A stretch of 64,000 bases of DNA from contig OY741271.1 of NCBI GenBank assembly GCA_963514095.1, positions 1,891,520-1,955,519 on the forward strand, written 5' to 3'. The DNA is from Eutrigla gurnardus. Taxonomy: Eukaryota > Chordata > Actinopteri > Perciformes > Triglidae. The notes below the pieces were generated by a model. It was given only the letters and a program-made list of their open reading frames with translations. It ran no database searches and was not told the origin of the DNA. Shown one piece after another: positions 22,585-34,149 of the stretch. Position numbers and translations under genes: made by a program. Each line of letters begins with the position of its first letter. Position 1 is the first letter of the stretch.

Positions 22585-23112
22585 CTGACACAGTCTTTAC
22601 ACTCACCATATGCACAGTTTGGATTTAGGATCACACATTGTTGCGTCTATCATCTCCTCAAGGTGTTTTGTTGCTGACAGACCTTGGATGTACAGGGTGT
22701 TGGCCATGAACTGTAAGTTCTCATGTGTCCTGCACTTACAGGTTTCACGATCAGCCTCTGTGGGTACCACAACCCAAAATGGTCTTAAGGTGCAGAAACA
22801 AGAGTAGGAGACCTGATGTTCAGTTTCTGACAGGAACGTGCAGACTCTTAATTGTGTCGGTTAGCAAACGCTTCTGTTTTTTTATTTTCTTTTGAGTTAC
22901 TGTTTGCTTCCGTGCTGTTGTGATCCGACTGACGTCATCTCTTAGGAAGAAGGCCTTTACTTTCTGCTTGCGATTGTAGCAGGACGCAGTCATTGGGCCC
23001 ATGACATCACTCAGGAGGCAGCCCCAGCCAATTGCGGTGGGTGAATGCCGCATAAAAGGGGGTGTAGAGTACAGGTCTGTCTTCCTCTTGCTTGCTGGAG
23101 GCCAGGCCACGT
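22585..23112 (-). pseudogene. DDE-like gene, middle exon(s) with Cys-rich motif, frameshifted
   Basis: Minus strand. The frame 23110-22820 encodes PFMRHSPTAIGWGCLLSDVM and KVKAFFLRDDVSRITTARKQ, then KKIKKQKRLLTDTIKSLH. After a frameshift at about 22835 it continues TFLSETEHQVSYSCFCTLRP, FWVVVPTEADRETCKCRTHE and ENLQFMANTLYIQGL. Another shift near 22615 leads to YGECKDCVSST, which joins the core exon across the hAT insertion. The Cys pattern CxC...C...C...CxxC suggests a zinc-binding domain between the basic N-terminus and the catalytic core. Confidence 0.6.
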
Positions 23113-23525
23113 CATTTCCTGGTGTCCGTCACTTCCGCCCCTCTGTTAGCAGGTGGGCTGTCGGCCGCGGCTGCATTTCTCTCCACGTTGTCCCATCCAG
23201 TGCTAAATTGAGTTATTTTGTTTTTATAGAGGCTCGCTTGGGTGTTGCTGCTGGCTGCATGCTGCTCACCGCTGCTCACCGCTTCGTACCGCTCCGTACG
23301 TCGCTCGCTGCTCGCTGCCGGGAGGTGAGCTTTCTGCCTCACGTGTCTTCCCCTGTGGCATTGCACGTGTGGTGACCTGTGTGTTTGTTTACAGGTCGCT
23401 CTCATGTAGCGCTGAACTCGCCCCACGCTGCGTTGGCTGGGACTGCCTGACCGGTATGTAGTGACAGTAGCTTCCTCCCTCAGCCACTTGTAAGTTTCTT
23501 ATGTTTGTTTGTTTATTATTGTAGG
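23113..23525 (+). other. GC-rich segment before hAT insertion, possibly LTR-like
   Basis: This lies in the apparent intron of the minus-strand gene. It is CT-rich on the plus strand (GCTGCTCACCGCTGCTCACC) and, joined to 24414-25290 across the hAT element, resembles an LTR or promoter-bearing insertion. No duplication was found to prove it. Confidence 0.35.
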
Positions 23526-24413
23526 TAGGGTTGGGCGGTATGAGCAAAATCTTATATCACGGTATGAATAATTTCATATCACGGTAACGGTATATATCAC
23601 GGTATGGTTTTTTCCCCCTGTAAATTCAATTAATGGCTTAAAAATAACAAATAATACTGTCGCATTTGATCATTTTCCTCTTTTATTTTAATTTTCTCAC
23701 AGCAGCATAACATAATTTTAGAGGAAGGATAATAATAATATAATAAATAATAAGCCTCAAAGAATGTGCAAATGTCTGGTAAACATTTGAACTCCAGCTT
23801 TAACTAAAGCTATAGTGTGTGTGCAAATGTAGACACAGAGCTCCATCTTAATAAGAAATAAAAATAACAAATGAGAAAAAGTATGCGTTGTGATGGCCTC
23901 CGTTATCTCCCTCCATCGATGTGATTTATTGTCATACGGGGTGCCTTTGGCGAAAAGACTCATAATACTGCTTCGCATGTTTTAACTTTTAGTGGTGGAA
24001 GAGGAACAGTCGCGTGACACTCTTTGCAGAGTATCGCTTTTTGTTCATTGTCGGATTTTCTAAATCCGAAAAAGTTCCACACAACAGACGCCCTTTTTCG
24101 GAACGAGTTCCTCCTCTTCGTCATGGGTGGGTCGCGCTGCCTCCGTTTCCTCATGACGTTCAGTCTCCGCCTCCGCCATGATTGTTATTACTCAGGTAAA
24201 GCGGTTTCTTCTTCGTCGTGCTCATCCAACCACGCAAGCAGTCTGCTGCAATGCCTGCAGTGCCCCGTGTGTCGAGGCGGTGTAATTACAGTGACTCAGA
24301 GCGATGCCGCAGACATCTGCGCTTTCTCCGGTATAAACGGTATTGCAAAATCTCTACCGGTAGACACTTTTATACCATCACAGGGTATAATACCGTCATA
24401 CCGCCCAACCCTA
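23526..24413 (-). mobile_element. hAT element with BED-finger relic and 8-bp duplication
   Basis: TIRs TAGGGTTGGGCGGTATGA (start) and the inverted TCATACCGCCCAACCCTA (end) are flanked by exact ATTGTAGG repeats (23518-23525 and 24414-24421). On the minus strand at 24154-23960 a frame reads SVVWNFFGFRKSDNEQKAIL then CKECHATV, the N-terminal BED zinc finger of hAT transposases with its CxxC intact. The rest of the transposase is gone. Confidence 0.88.
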
Positions 24414-25335
24414 ATTGTAGGGTAAAGATGTCTATGTAGCGGCTCAGCGCTGGCTAATCTGACCGCTAAACCACTGCTGCTTGGCCTTGCTGGAGCTACT
24501 TTGCCTTGCTGGAGCTACCCTGTCTCGCTGGAGCTCCTTGGCGTTCAGACACCGCTTATTGCTGCAGATCGATTGCTTGCTTTTGCTGCTGTGCTTGAGC
24601 TCCCATTGCCGCCTCGGCCCCCGCTTGCTCTGCCTGGCTTTGACTGTTTGGCTGGCTGGTGTCTTTGGTGCTGCCCGTTGCTGCCTGGGCGTACCTGTGG
24701 TTCAGCAACGCTGTTGCTTTCATTTATTCTGCCACGTCTTAAAGTGTGGGTGTGTGTGTGTGCGTGCATGTATGAGAGAGAACAGTGTGGGAATGTTTAT
24801 TGTGGTTTCTCTGTTATCTTGTGTGTTTGTCTAGTTGTTGGTCGCTGTATGTTCTTTATTATTAGTTATTATTATGTTTTCTTCGTCCCTAAACTGTTTC
24901 TCTCTCTGGTCTCCCCCCTTTCAGGTGCTGAGCCTACGGTGGTGGATTGGTGTCCGGTGGTGGTGCCCTCCCCTTTTTTGTGTTGTGTGTACACTGGTTT
25001 GAGTTTTCACTTTATCCTTATTTTTGCTGCACGTGTGGTTTTCCTGGTATCCCCGTTTTGTTGACCCATCTGTCACTAGTAGGCCTCAGCCCTGATTGGT
25101 TTCATTTAATTTCCCCCAAGTGAATGATTTCATTTAAACCTTTTAAAACAATAGATTGACAATAAAATAATATTTTTGTACCCTTGAACCACTGTCTCTG
25201 CCTCACTTTGTTACGGACCTGAATGCCTTTTCCTTTTGAGTTGGTTCACTTAAAGTCCCCGGGTGAAACTCCCAGGGTGGCATTGTCTGGCAACATTTAT
25301 TTGATTCCATTCTAAAACCTTACTGTAAACCAAAA
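24414..25335 (+). other. Continuation of possible LTR-like insertion
   Basis: Contains three 19-bp tandem units (CCTTGCTGGAGCTACTTTG, 24483-24540), a GT microsatellite near 24750 and an AATAAAATAA signal at about 25162 followed by CTCTGCCTCACTTTGTTACG. It looks like the R/U5 end of a plus-strand LTR, but neither end nor duplication could be fixed. Confidence 0.35.
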
Positions 25336-25791
25336 TCACCTCACACAATCAGCAGGTAATCTGTTGCTGTTCTTTCTCTCAAAAGTCATGAGCCCTCCAT
25401 CTCGTCTTTGACCACGCTTTTTTGAAAAGCCTAGAGTCATCTGCGCAGCCCTCTGTAGCCTGTATTTCTTAATAATTTGTCCTATTGTTGTTTTTTGCAA
25501 TAATTTGCCTCTCTCGTTCCTTTTTGGTGTTTTTGTATTTATTTCTGATTTCTTCAATTATTGATTCCTGCAGTAACAATCTTTTCCTAATCATGTTATT
25601 AACTATTTGATGACGCAGCAGTGCATCCACTGTAGAACGTGGGGATTTTTCCCCCCTCCCAAACGCTGGCACCTCTTCTTGTATTTTTCTTTTTTTCTCT
25701 TTTCCTTCAGCAACAAGGCCTTTAGTTGTGTAATTTCTTTTTTGAGCCTCCTCCTCCCCTGTCTGACATTCCTTCGTCAAACAACATATTG
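25336..25791 (-). pseudogene. DDE-like gene, second exon (coiled-coil), frameshifted
   Basis: On the minus strand an acceptor-like TGTTTCAG precedes 25791. One frame gives a basic coiled coil (LKKEITQLKALLLKEKRKKE); another gives SPRSTVDALLRHQIVNNMIR and RKRLLLQESIIEEIRNKY; a third gives IGQIIKKYRLQRAAQMTLGF then SKKRGQRR. Together they read as one protein broken by two frameshifts. It likely forms the oligomerisation/DNA-binding N-terminal half. Confidence 0.55.
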
Positions 25792-25873
25792 CTGAAACAC
25801 AGGAAGCATATTGTCACAATTAACAATAACTCATTACAGATAAAAGTTTAGACACCAATTCTAGGATAGTAGG

Positions 25874-26035
25874 CCATTAGTCAGAGACAGACAGAGACAG
25901 AGACAGACAGAGATAGACAGACTAGACCGACAAACAGAGATACAGAAAGAGATACAGAAATAGAAATACAGACAGAGATACAGACAGACAAAGATACAGA
26001 CAGAGATACAGACAGACAGACAGAGATGCTGACTG
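25874..26035. repeat. CAGA-rich simple repeat
   Basis: Imperfect (CAGA)/(GATACAGA) tract in the first intron of the DDE-like gene. Confidence 0.85.
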
Positions 26036-26120
26036 ACTGACTGGGCAAAATCATGTTTGATCATTCAAATCCAGAATCTACCTAATCAACAAAGAATTCG
26101 ACTGTCAACTTTCTTCTAAC

Positions 26121-26434
26121 CTTGAGGGTCCTGGTTGTGGGGCATTTTCTGGCTCTGGGGGACTACCTGGACTTGGAGGAGGAGTGGTCATTGCCTCAAA
26201 TGCTGTCCTGCCTTTGGCACTGTCCCTCTGCTTTCTTTTCTTTTTTCGCCATTGCTTTCTCTGCGCTCTCTTCTGTCTTTCACTGAGATCTGCCACTTTC
26301 TTTTTTCTTCCTTCCTCTCTGTCCTTTCTCCACTTTTCTTTCTCAATATTGAGATATTTCTCTCTTCTCTCAGGGTCTGCATCACGACGTGCCCTGTAGC
26401 ACCGCTGCTTTTCAGCAGCAGACAAAGGCGCCAT
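26121..26434 (-). pseudogene. DDE-like gene, first exon (basic N-terminus)
   Basis: Starts at ATG 26434-26432 and runs MAPLSAAEKQRCYRARRDAD, then a highly basic helical stretch (LSERQKRAQRKQWRKKKRKQ) and a Pro-rich end (TPPPSPGSPPEPENAPQPGP). A donor-like AAG/GTTAGA follows at 26122-26115. This exon shows no stop of its own. I recall similar exon starts in uncharacterised fish genes, but cannot name the family. Confidence 0.6.
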
Positions 26435-26563
26435 TCCCTGACAAATACATACATACTATTTAAAATCATCCTTTTGGAAGTATACAGCAAATGAATACAT
26501 AATAAGTTAATAATAAATACCAATACACACTTAATATACAAAAATCTAGACATCTTACACCCA

Positions 26564-26941
26564 CCCTGTTACTATGTGTCCCCCCTGTTACGGTGCATAA
26601 CAATAACAGGGGGGACATTTTATGCTTAAGTTAGCCATTACTACTAATGTGATGAACAACAAGCAAGCACATGATGACCACTGAGAAAGATATTTAACAT
26701 GTTTATTAACCATATTATCAAAATTCTGAAAAAATACTGGTTCCCACTATAAATAAGCATAACAGGGTGGAGGTGTTATGCTTTACCGCATCAGTAAACC
26801 TTGCTAAAACATTGGAAAAAAGGTTGATAAAAGAATAGTACTTACTCTTCTTCTTGAAAGTTTTCCCTCCAAAAATATTGTTACATTCAATATTCATGTG
26901 ATGTGTTCTATGGAATTCTTGTCAGAGTAACAGAGGGGACA
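26564..26941. repeat. Right cluster of TAACAGGGTGGACA-like motifs, with a perfect hairpin
   Basis: Upstream of the DDE-like gene's first exon. CACCCTGTTA lies near 26564-26571. TGTCCCCCCTGTTA (26577-26590) and its exact complement TAACAGGGGGGACA (26604-26617) form a 14-bp stem with a 13-base loop. Further copies: AACAGGGTGGAG at 26761 and TAACAGAGGGGACA at 26928-26941. Confidence 0.6.
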
Positions 26942-28791
26942 GTTGACTCAGGGATGCAACATATTTGAAAGATTGTAAGCATTAAAAATGCATTAATAAC
27001 AGAAAATGACAGTAGTTGAAGAATATTATAAATAAGGAAATACAGAAATGATGAAAAAATGGAATTGATTAGATTTTTATTATTTATATTTGAAACTGAA
27101 GTCAAGCAAACATGACTGGGGACATAGTATTTTAGTGTACTTGTGCTAAAATCAGAGTTATTTACTTGAAACTGATTTATCCTGTGTACATATCATTGTG
27201 TCCTATGGTAGAGGAGGGTTAAGAATACAAGAAAAGGGTTTAGAAATAAGTATTTTTTAGACAAAATATTCCATGTTATATCAATAGGACTCAAATGGCA
27301 CCAAATTCTCCCACAAATTTGATTTTCACATTTATACAGAACTGGCTATAACACCATTTTACATTCAAAGATTGTCACTGTGCATGTATCTTCAGGTTTG
27401 TTTTCTCTGACTTCATTTGATTTTTTTTTTTCGGCAGAAAATTTAAGTCCGACACACAAAATATTCCTTCAGTATTGTTAACATTATAGATTCACAACCT
27501 TTGATCAATGATCTTTGGTGACTGCTGTGAAATATATAGTGATCAAAACCAGGTGTGGATTGGGTATGGATCGGGGAAGGATTTGGTATGGACCGGGCAT
27601 GGATTGCAGATCCAATGTGCTGGAATTCCTCTCCAGTTGTAGATTTTTAATCAATGGTTCTTCTAACAGGATCACTCCCTGCTCTCCCAACTGTTTACTT
27701 CCACTCACTTAAAATGCATTTTAAGAGGAGAGACCATTACTGCTGCAGTTTGCTCCACCAATGCTATAGCTTATTGTTGCCATGTTTTGAGTTTGTATTA
27801 AGGGGCCATTACAAATCCACCGTTGTTATTGTGGACATGAAGAAAGGCTGCAACCCAAGTAGTAGTTGTAGTTATAGTTCAGCTTGTGTACCGCTGCCCC
27901 CCAGCAGCCTGCTTCTCTCTGCCTTTTATGCAAATAAAGGGCAAGGAGGATTTACATAAGGTGGCTGGAATCATCCAGGTCAGTGTCTCAGCTGCTGAAG
28001 TAAATCTGTGCAAATCTTTCACATCAAGTTAAACTTTGGTGAACTTTAACACATATTTTGACAGAGCTGACCTTTGAGATGACAGAGATTTAGAGAATCC
28101 AAATCTGAGGAATTATCATATTAGCTATGATGCCCCATCCACTCTAAGATAACCCTGTTCCCATTTCATTTGTGTTTTAGAAGTTAAAATACATCACAAC
28201 TTAACAATATTACACTTGCTTAGATGATGGTGGTATTTTTAAAATCTAATATTTAAATCTAATTTTGTATTTTATTCAATGTTTTTTAGCAACCAACATT
28301 TCCCATAAAACCTTGTCTGTCACAGCCCATCAAAAAGAGAAAATTAAGAAACTGAACATGCAGGACAGCAGGAGAGGATCATTGTGCAAAGTCTTGTTTT
28401 TTGTGCTTTCAAAATGTTTATTTAAACAAAGAACAAATGAGCTCATCCCTAAAAGTGATTAACTTGCCAGCTGGTTTCTGTAGATAAAAGTATGCAGAAG
28501 GCAGAAGTAGTAACTCACTGTTGCTGTAGTAACCGTATGGAAGACGGAATGAGATAAGTCAGAAAAGCAAGACAATGTTGCTGTATCAGCATGTTGCACT
28601 AATGAGAGCAGGGGTAGGCAACCATGTGTCGTAGCCCAACCAATAACACACCAGCACTAAGAAGTGACCTCTTCCACAGCCACCGGCAGTGGCCCGGCCT
28701 GTTAGAGTCATGTGATTGATTGCCCCCCCCTTCAATAAAGATGACTCTACCTCTGATTGGCTGGTACTTGTTGCCTTCTTTGCAGACTTGG
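26942..28791. other. AT-rich sequence, no gene seen
   Basis: No convincing coding potential. 27280-27310 shares ACAAAAT(A/G)TTCCATGTT with 19334-19352 and GGCACCAAATT in inverted sense with 19286-19300, so the right end of the DDE-like element may lie near 27.3 kb. A C-run precedes CAATAAAG near 28733. Confidence 0.4.
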
Positions 28792-29094
28792 TTATGTTGA
28801 CTGCTGATGAACCAGATTGGGGAAAGATTGGTATTTTAATGCTTTCAACTCAGATGTGTTTTCATCGGGACAGCAGCCTTCTTGTATAGTGTCATCATAT
28901 ATAATTACAATGTCCTGATCTGTGGCGTTGCCGGGTAATCTTACTGGCCTTAAGCCCTGTATGTTTGAAGTGTAGGCCTGAATATAACTTGTAAGCCTGG
29001 GAAAATCTAGAAAAATGTCATGTTTGTTAATGATTTGGAGTGTTGGTGGAGCAGCTACAATGTATAGTCTAGCACCCATCAACCCAGACTCCAT
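28792..29094 (-). CDS. Unrecognised 100-codon open frame
   Basis: A minus-strand frame with protein-like composition (RLTSYIQAYTSNIQGLRPVR; ATDQDIVIIYDDTIQEGCCP). No signal peptide, membrane segment or known motif is visible. It may be an exon fragment, an element relic or chance. Confidence 0.2.
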   Translation of the reverse strand: MESGLMGARLYIVAAPPTLQIINKHDIFLDFPRLTSYIQAYTSNIQGLRPVRLPGNATDQDIVIIYDDTIQEGCCPDENTSELKALKYQSFPNLVHQQST

Positions 29095-29269
29095 TCAGCA
29101 AACAAGCATTTTAACAGTAGTTATCTTGTGGTCTTGCAGACAGACCTAACAAAGCATGACTTCACACTTTTTACTGATCACCATCATTATGGAGTTATTT
29201 CAGGATCCTTTTAATTTATTATTGATATTTAATCACTGCTAAATAGTTTATTCTGGGTCTGGTTTCCTG

Positions 29270-29345
29270 GTGTATCTGGGACTTCAAAATGTACAAAGCA
29301 GAAATAGTGTTGATTTCAGCCATGATGGAGAAAACTGTTTGGGGT
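29270..29345. repeat. Copy 1 of a short dispersed repeat (copy 2 near 51570)
   Basis: TTCCTGGTGTATCTGGGACT...ATGTACAAAGCAG...ATGATGGAG matches TTCCTGGTGGATCTGGGACA...ATGTACAAAGCAG...GTGATGGAG at about 51571-51645 in the same orientation. Class unknown. Confidence 0.5.
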
Positions 29346-29861
29346 TTATGGATCTTAGTCCCCTCCCTCTTCAACAACCACATGATCCAGTGTGTGGCGG
29401 TGGGTAGTCAGAGAGTGTGTGTGTGTGCTATGAAAGCGAGAGTATGCCAAACCGTCTGTCAGGGTGCAAGCTCCTGGGAGTGTGTGCAATGTAATTCACG
29501 CCTGCTGCAGACAAAAATGTTGGCGTCCACATTTCCGTGTCACCCCTGGTCGTCCCACTGGTCTCACAGCTGCTGCACACGGCTGCTGGATTTCAGCTGC
29601 TCTCGACACAACAACCATTAGCTTTCAGTGACATATTCAGTCACCTAAACCTCTCAGCAAGCTTCTTTACACAAGGCCTGATCCTTCATCAGACCAGACT
29701 TTGTTCTTTCTTTAGTTGTTTGGAGCTAATAATTCTAAGTATTGAAAGTTAGGGACATTATTTTGAGTAGCCAGTAAGTCAGTAAACTTAAAAAAAAATA
29801 ATTCTAATAAAAGACTCTCAAGGTCCCAATATCATATATGCCTGAAGTGAAGATTGTCTGT

Positions 29862-29916
29862 TGTGAAGTTTGCAGATGACACTACCGTCTTCGGCCAGAT
29901 AACAAACATGTCAAAA
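29862..29916 (+). pseudogene. LINE reverse transcriptase motif relic
   Basis: The frame VVKFADDTTVFGQITNMS carries the (F/Y)ADD catalytic box of a non-LTR RT. Flanks are too decayed to extend it. Confidence 0.55.
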
Positions 29917-30589
29917 TCTTGCAGTGTGAGCCCGGCATGACCACGAGCATTAAATTGTGAAATGATAATGTATTCCTTCCAGTAGAAGCCACACGTCTGA
30001 TATGAACCTTGTTTTATCAGGGAGAGAGAAAGACGGGGCTGTAGTTTATCAGTTTTACAACATTAGAGTCCTTTTTGGAGGTTCATAATCATTTTGGAAC
30101 ACTATTTAAAAGTTTTCTGCATTTGCCATTTTGATTTACTGAAGTTGATTTTACAGGGTGACTGGATCCCAGTGTCAGATGGGTGAAGTCTCCATCTTCC
30201 GTGATTACCCTGAACAGGGTCAGCGGTTACGGACAGAGTCCCCCCTTTAATTTAAAGGTTGGAACTCTGAATGATGAAAATTGTGAAGTACAGATGTATG
30301 AACAAAAAACTAACAATATTTTTGGCATCAAGTCAGTGTTGGTAGTCAAGTAGACTACAGCACACTTGTAATTTTAATGTAGCGGATAAATTTAACTGAG
30401 ATTTCATATCTTAATTTTTTGTTAGTTTTTAGTAACTTGCTCAACCTAATAAGGTTTCAGGTCAGATTTGATATTATTTGGATTGATCAAGCAGATTCAA
30501 TAGTGAATTCAGATTTGATTAAATGCTATCGAGTCCCAACCCTCAACATGCCGTTTCTTTTGTATGTGTAAAATTCATAAACTGTAAAT

Positions 30590-30960
30590 AAGAAGTGGAC
30601 ATAGTCCTCATTATGTCACCCGTTGGTTTGTTAACTACGGTTTTGAAGCCTCTAATCCGGCATTTTGACCGCTGCCATCTTAATATTTTTGCAACCAGTA
30701 ACAGGAATTGGACATCTTTGGACCGTGGAGGATCAACGAGCAGCACCCCGAGCAGCACCCTTACTGGATCTGAAATCATCTGGATTCTGATGTGAAGCTG
30801 CTAACCAAGTTAACTTCACAATTGAAGGTCAACTTCACAGCTAAGTGTTAAAGTCATCTTAGTAGCTAACTGCATTGGTAGCGTGGTAGCGACCTGTCAA
30901 TCAGCAGGTAGCCCCGCCCCCTAGTGTTTGCCTGATGAATGTTACCATCCTGAGCCAGAG
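30590..30960 (+). repeat. Fish interspersed repeat, copy 1
   Basis: From GAGCAGCACCCCGAGCAGCA to CTGTCAATCAGCAGGTAGCC this matches 44280-44450 closely (shared GTTAAAGTCATCTTAGTAGC). The same family appears inverted near 32190-32420. No coding. Confidence 0.65.
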
Positions 30961-32184
30961 TGCTTTTAATTAGACCAGACCTCTGGACTAGGGTCAGTGT
31001 GCACGTAAACAGAAATTGACGGAGACAGAAAATTACTGGATGAGGAAATTAATGAGTAATTTTGAATGAATTCCTCATTGAAAAAAATGTCTGCACTCAG
31101 TGCATTCAGTGAAAGTCCAAAGTTCTTTTATTCAACATCGTTGTGACTAATGTGCAGATGGCAGCAACAGAGAGGTGTTTGAGCGCCGTCCAATAACTGA
31201 TACTGCCTCACCAGAACCCTCATCCTTCTATCTATCGAGGAAAGCTTTTTGGGGGGCGTTTGGCCTTACAGCTTCTCTGCCAATTGCCCTTGTCCGGGTC
31301 ACTTCCATGCTGGATGCCAATCTGTCACTGCCAGCTGAAACGCCCCTACCCCATCCCTCGTTTGCCCCCCTCCCCCCACCTAAAAAGCATTTGTCATGGA
31401 TTCTTCCTGTGCCTGCTGTAGCAGACCCTGCTGCTCTGACTTAATTAAGTAGCAGGAAAGCGGTGTGTGGTGGTGGCATGTTGAGAAACGTAGGCGTGAG
31501 GGGAGACAGAGAGGGGGAAAAAAGAGTAAACCTTGTGCGATTTATAACACCATTTGCATAATGGGATTAATAGGACCTCTGTATGTATTCAGCGGTGGTG
31601 GTGGTGGGGGGGGGGTGTTGCAGGGGGAATATAGATCAAGGCAGTGCAGACATGTGCAAGAACACACCTGCTTGACTGGCTAGTGACAGCAGCGGCTGGA
31701 TCAGCTTCCCCGCTGTGATGTTTTATAACATGGCCTCCGCGACGGGGGGAGCAGTGACACTTCCTCCTTTACCCCCAAGTGTCCTGTGACAGTTGGACCA
31801 AATTGTACAACTCATTTATTTACCAGTGAGGAGCTGGAGGCATGTGTGTACATCTCCTTGGAGGCCTGGCTCAGATGGTCTGTAGTCTGGAGACAGTAAA
31901 CAATGCTGGCCCAAGTGTCAAAGTCGTATAAGACAAAGAAACACTGCTAGCACTTTATAAGAAGGGCATTTTAAGGCCTTTACACACCGGGGGCAATTAT
32001 TTTCCTGTGCGACTTAAATTGCACATATTGTCATGTGTTCTTCAACAAAGTGAATATTATTAATTTCTAAACAAAGCACTGCAAAGAAAGACATAAGCTA
32101 TTCACATCATATGGAACTGACATTCAATTCGTACCAGACAGTTATTACTGGTTCTGAAAAGTGAAGCAGACGCTGAAGGTCCTT
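30961..32184. other. No gene or classified repeat seen
   Basis: Mixed sequence with a G-rich run at 31587-31617; the small open frames have no recognisable features. Confidence 0.4.
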
Positions 32185-32430
32185 AAAGCTGCATTCTCTC
32201 TGCTGGCCACCAGGGGGCGACTCCTCTCTGATTGTATAGAAGTCTATGAGAAAATTAGCTTACTTCTTTCTTGATTTATTATCTCAGTAAACATTGTAAA
32301 CCTGAGTTTATGTTCTCATTCTCTAGTCCAAATATACTCGAGGCTTGACAACCGTCGACCAGCAAACAACGGGTGATGTCATGGTGACTACATTTAAATG
32401 ATTCAGACTACTAACATTTAAATGATTCAG
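32185..32430 (-). repeat. Fish interspersed repeat, inverted copy
   Basis: GGCCACCAGGGGGCGACTCC and GTATAGAAGTCTATGAGAAA are the reverse complement of the family seen at 46145-46205 (CATAGACTTCTGTACAACCA; CCCCCTGGTGGCC). A short direct repeat ACATTTAAATGATTCAGACT occurs twice at 32390-32434. Confidence 0.65.
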
Positions 32431-32434
32431 ACTA

Positions 32435-33660
32435 CTACTTCCTGTCATCTACACTGTGGTGTACATGTACAATAGAGAGGCACTGTAGTCCAAAGACAGC
32501 AAACCTTTTACTCCTTAAAGTCACATCAAATGCAACATGGACCAGAGCCACTCCTTCAGTTCTTACCTTTCACAATAAAAGCCTGAGACATATACAGTAC
32601 ATTGTTATATAAGCTGTTTTGGTGTCTGGAAGATGAAGTGATGAAGAGCAAATTGAAATCCACCCAGTGCCTTTGACCAGGTTTTACAGCTGGGGTCTTG
32701 GGACATGTAAAACATGTCATCCGTTCAAAAGAAGCAATTCTCATAAATTTAAGAAAAGCCACGAGAAAATATTTTTCGAAAATGGTACCAATATTCCTTT
32801 TTTTCACATGACACACTACTCTGCACTACAAAACAGAACTGTAATTCAAACACAAAGATACACATGAAGAGACACAAATGATTTTAATGTGTCTCTTCAG
32901 AATGACAGAATTTGCATCATCATCATATTGTGAAACACTGTCAGTGTGGAGATTCTCCTCTCACTGACGTCCCGATGAGAGTAACGGTCAGTGTAAGAAA
33001 TTGCATTAAAATGCAAAAATGTATGACATCTAAAGAAGGCAAAACTGTCTTTTTCTTCCATCGAGATACATTCTTCATTCCTTCTCATGTCTTATTGTCA
33101 CTGTTTCTTTCTTTAGAGATGTGAAAATGCTGAATTCAGGCCAACTTCCATCACAGAAAGGCCCTAAATCTCTCCTCCAGTTAAAGCCTTTTTTCTTCTG
33201 TTGCAGCCCTGAGCATTGTTTAAGTGGTGGCACTGCTCCAGGACCAGCTGTCAGAGCCGAATACACCCCAAACCCTCCATGGTACAATAGAAACTCGACC
33301 CCATCTGTGTTGGACCTCCACTATGCGTCTGTTCACTGTAAATGTTCCAGTCTAGAACTGGCCACATGCAGAAGGTGGCCCCAAGTTCAACATGAACTAA
33401 AAAGATCAGTTTCGCAGTTTGATACTGTGGCAAACTATTTGTTAGGTTCCAGGTAACAAATATGGACATTTACAACATTCTCACGGCAGGAACCTAAAAG
33501 AAACGACTGTTCATTTTTGGTAGAAGATCCTAAAGCATCTGCCACATCACATACATGAGTATACCGGGGAAACGGTTGTACTGCTTTCAGAAAATAGCCA
33601 CATACTTGTGGAGCTTTCTCTTTAATTTGTGCCTCTAAGATTGATGCATTTAGAGGACAA
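32435..33660. other. No gene or classified repeat seen
   Basis: AT-rich, only short open frames without recognisable domains. Confidence 0.4.
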
Positions 33661-33885
33661 GAAAATGGTAAATGGTCCTCATTTATATAGTGCTTTTATC
33701 CAAAGCGCTTTACAGTGTTGACTGACATTGACCCATTCACGCACACATTCACACACCGACAGCAGAGTCAACCACCCAGGACGACAGCCAGCTCCTCGGG
33801 CTATTAGGGTGAGGTGTCTTGCTCAGGGACACCAGGCACTCAGCTAGAAGGAGTTGGGGAACGAACCTGCAATCTCGCTCTACCT
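33661..33885 (+). repeat. Common fish repeat fragment
   Basis: CATTTATATAGTGCTTTTAT, then CACGCACACATTCACACACC and GGTGTCTTGCTCAGGGACAC, a pattern recalled from an abundant non-coding fish repeat. Right end fades near 33885. Confidence 0.55.
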
Positions 33886-34149
33886 CAAATAACAAGACTA
33901 TGGTTAACTATATTATTATATTTATTGTTTTACAGAATAATAAAGACAAACATTCACCTGCAAACAACATTAGACAGACAATTATAGAAACATAGTTGGT
34001 CTATTATTTATAATTAGTTGTTTCATTCAGACATTCAGAAAGTATTGAAAAAGGTGTTGTTGTGGTCAAGTCATAGGAGTCAATTGTCAAACAACACCTT
34101 GCCCGAGTAACAACTTTTAAAAAAGTGTTAAAAACATTGCATATAATTA

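Noticed and set aside
24501..25064. 187-codon plus-strand frame with Cys/Leu-rich, membrane-like stretches
   Set aside because: It spans GT repeats, tandem 19-mers and LTR-like sequence; no domain pattern, likely chance.
19286..27310. GGTGCCATTT inverted match as terminal repeats of the DDE-like element
   Set aside because: Only ~15 bp of inverted similarity, mixed with a direct match, and no flanking duplication; too weak to call ends.
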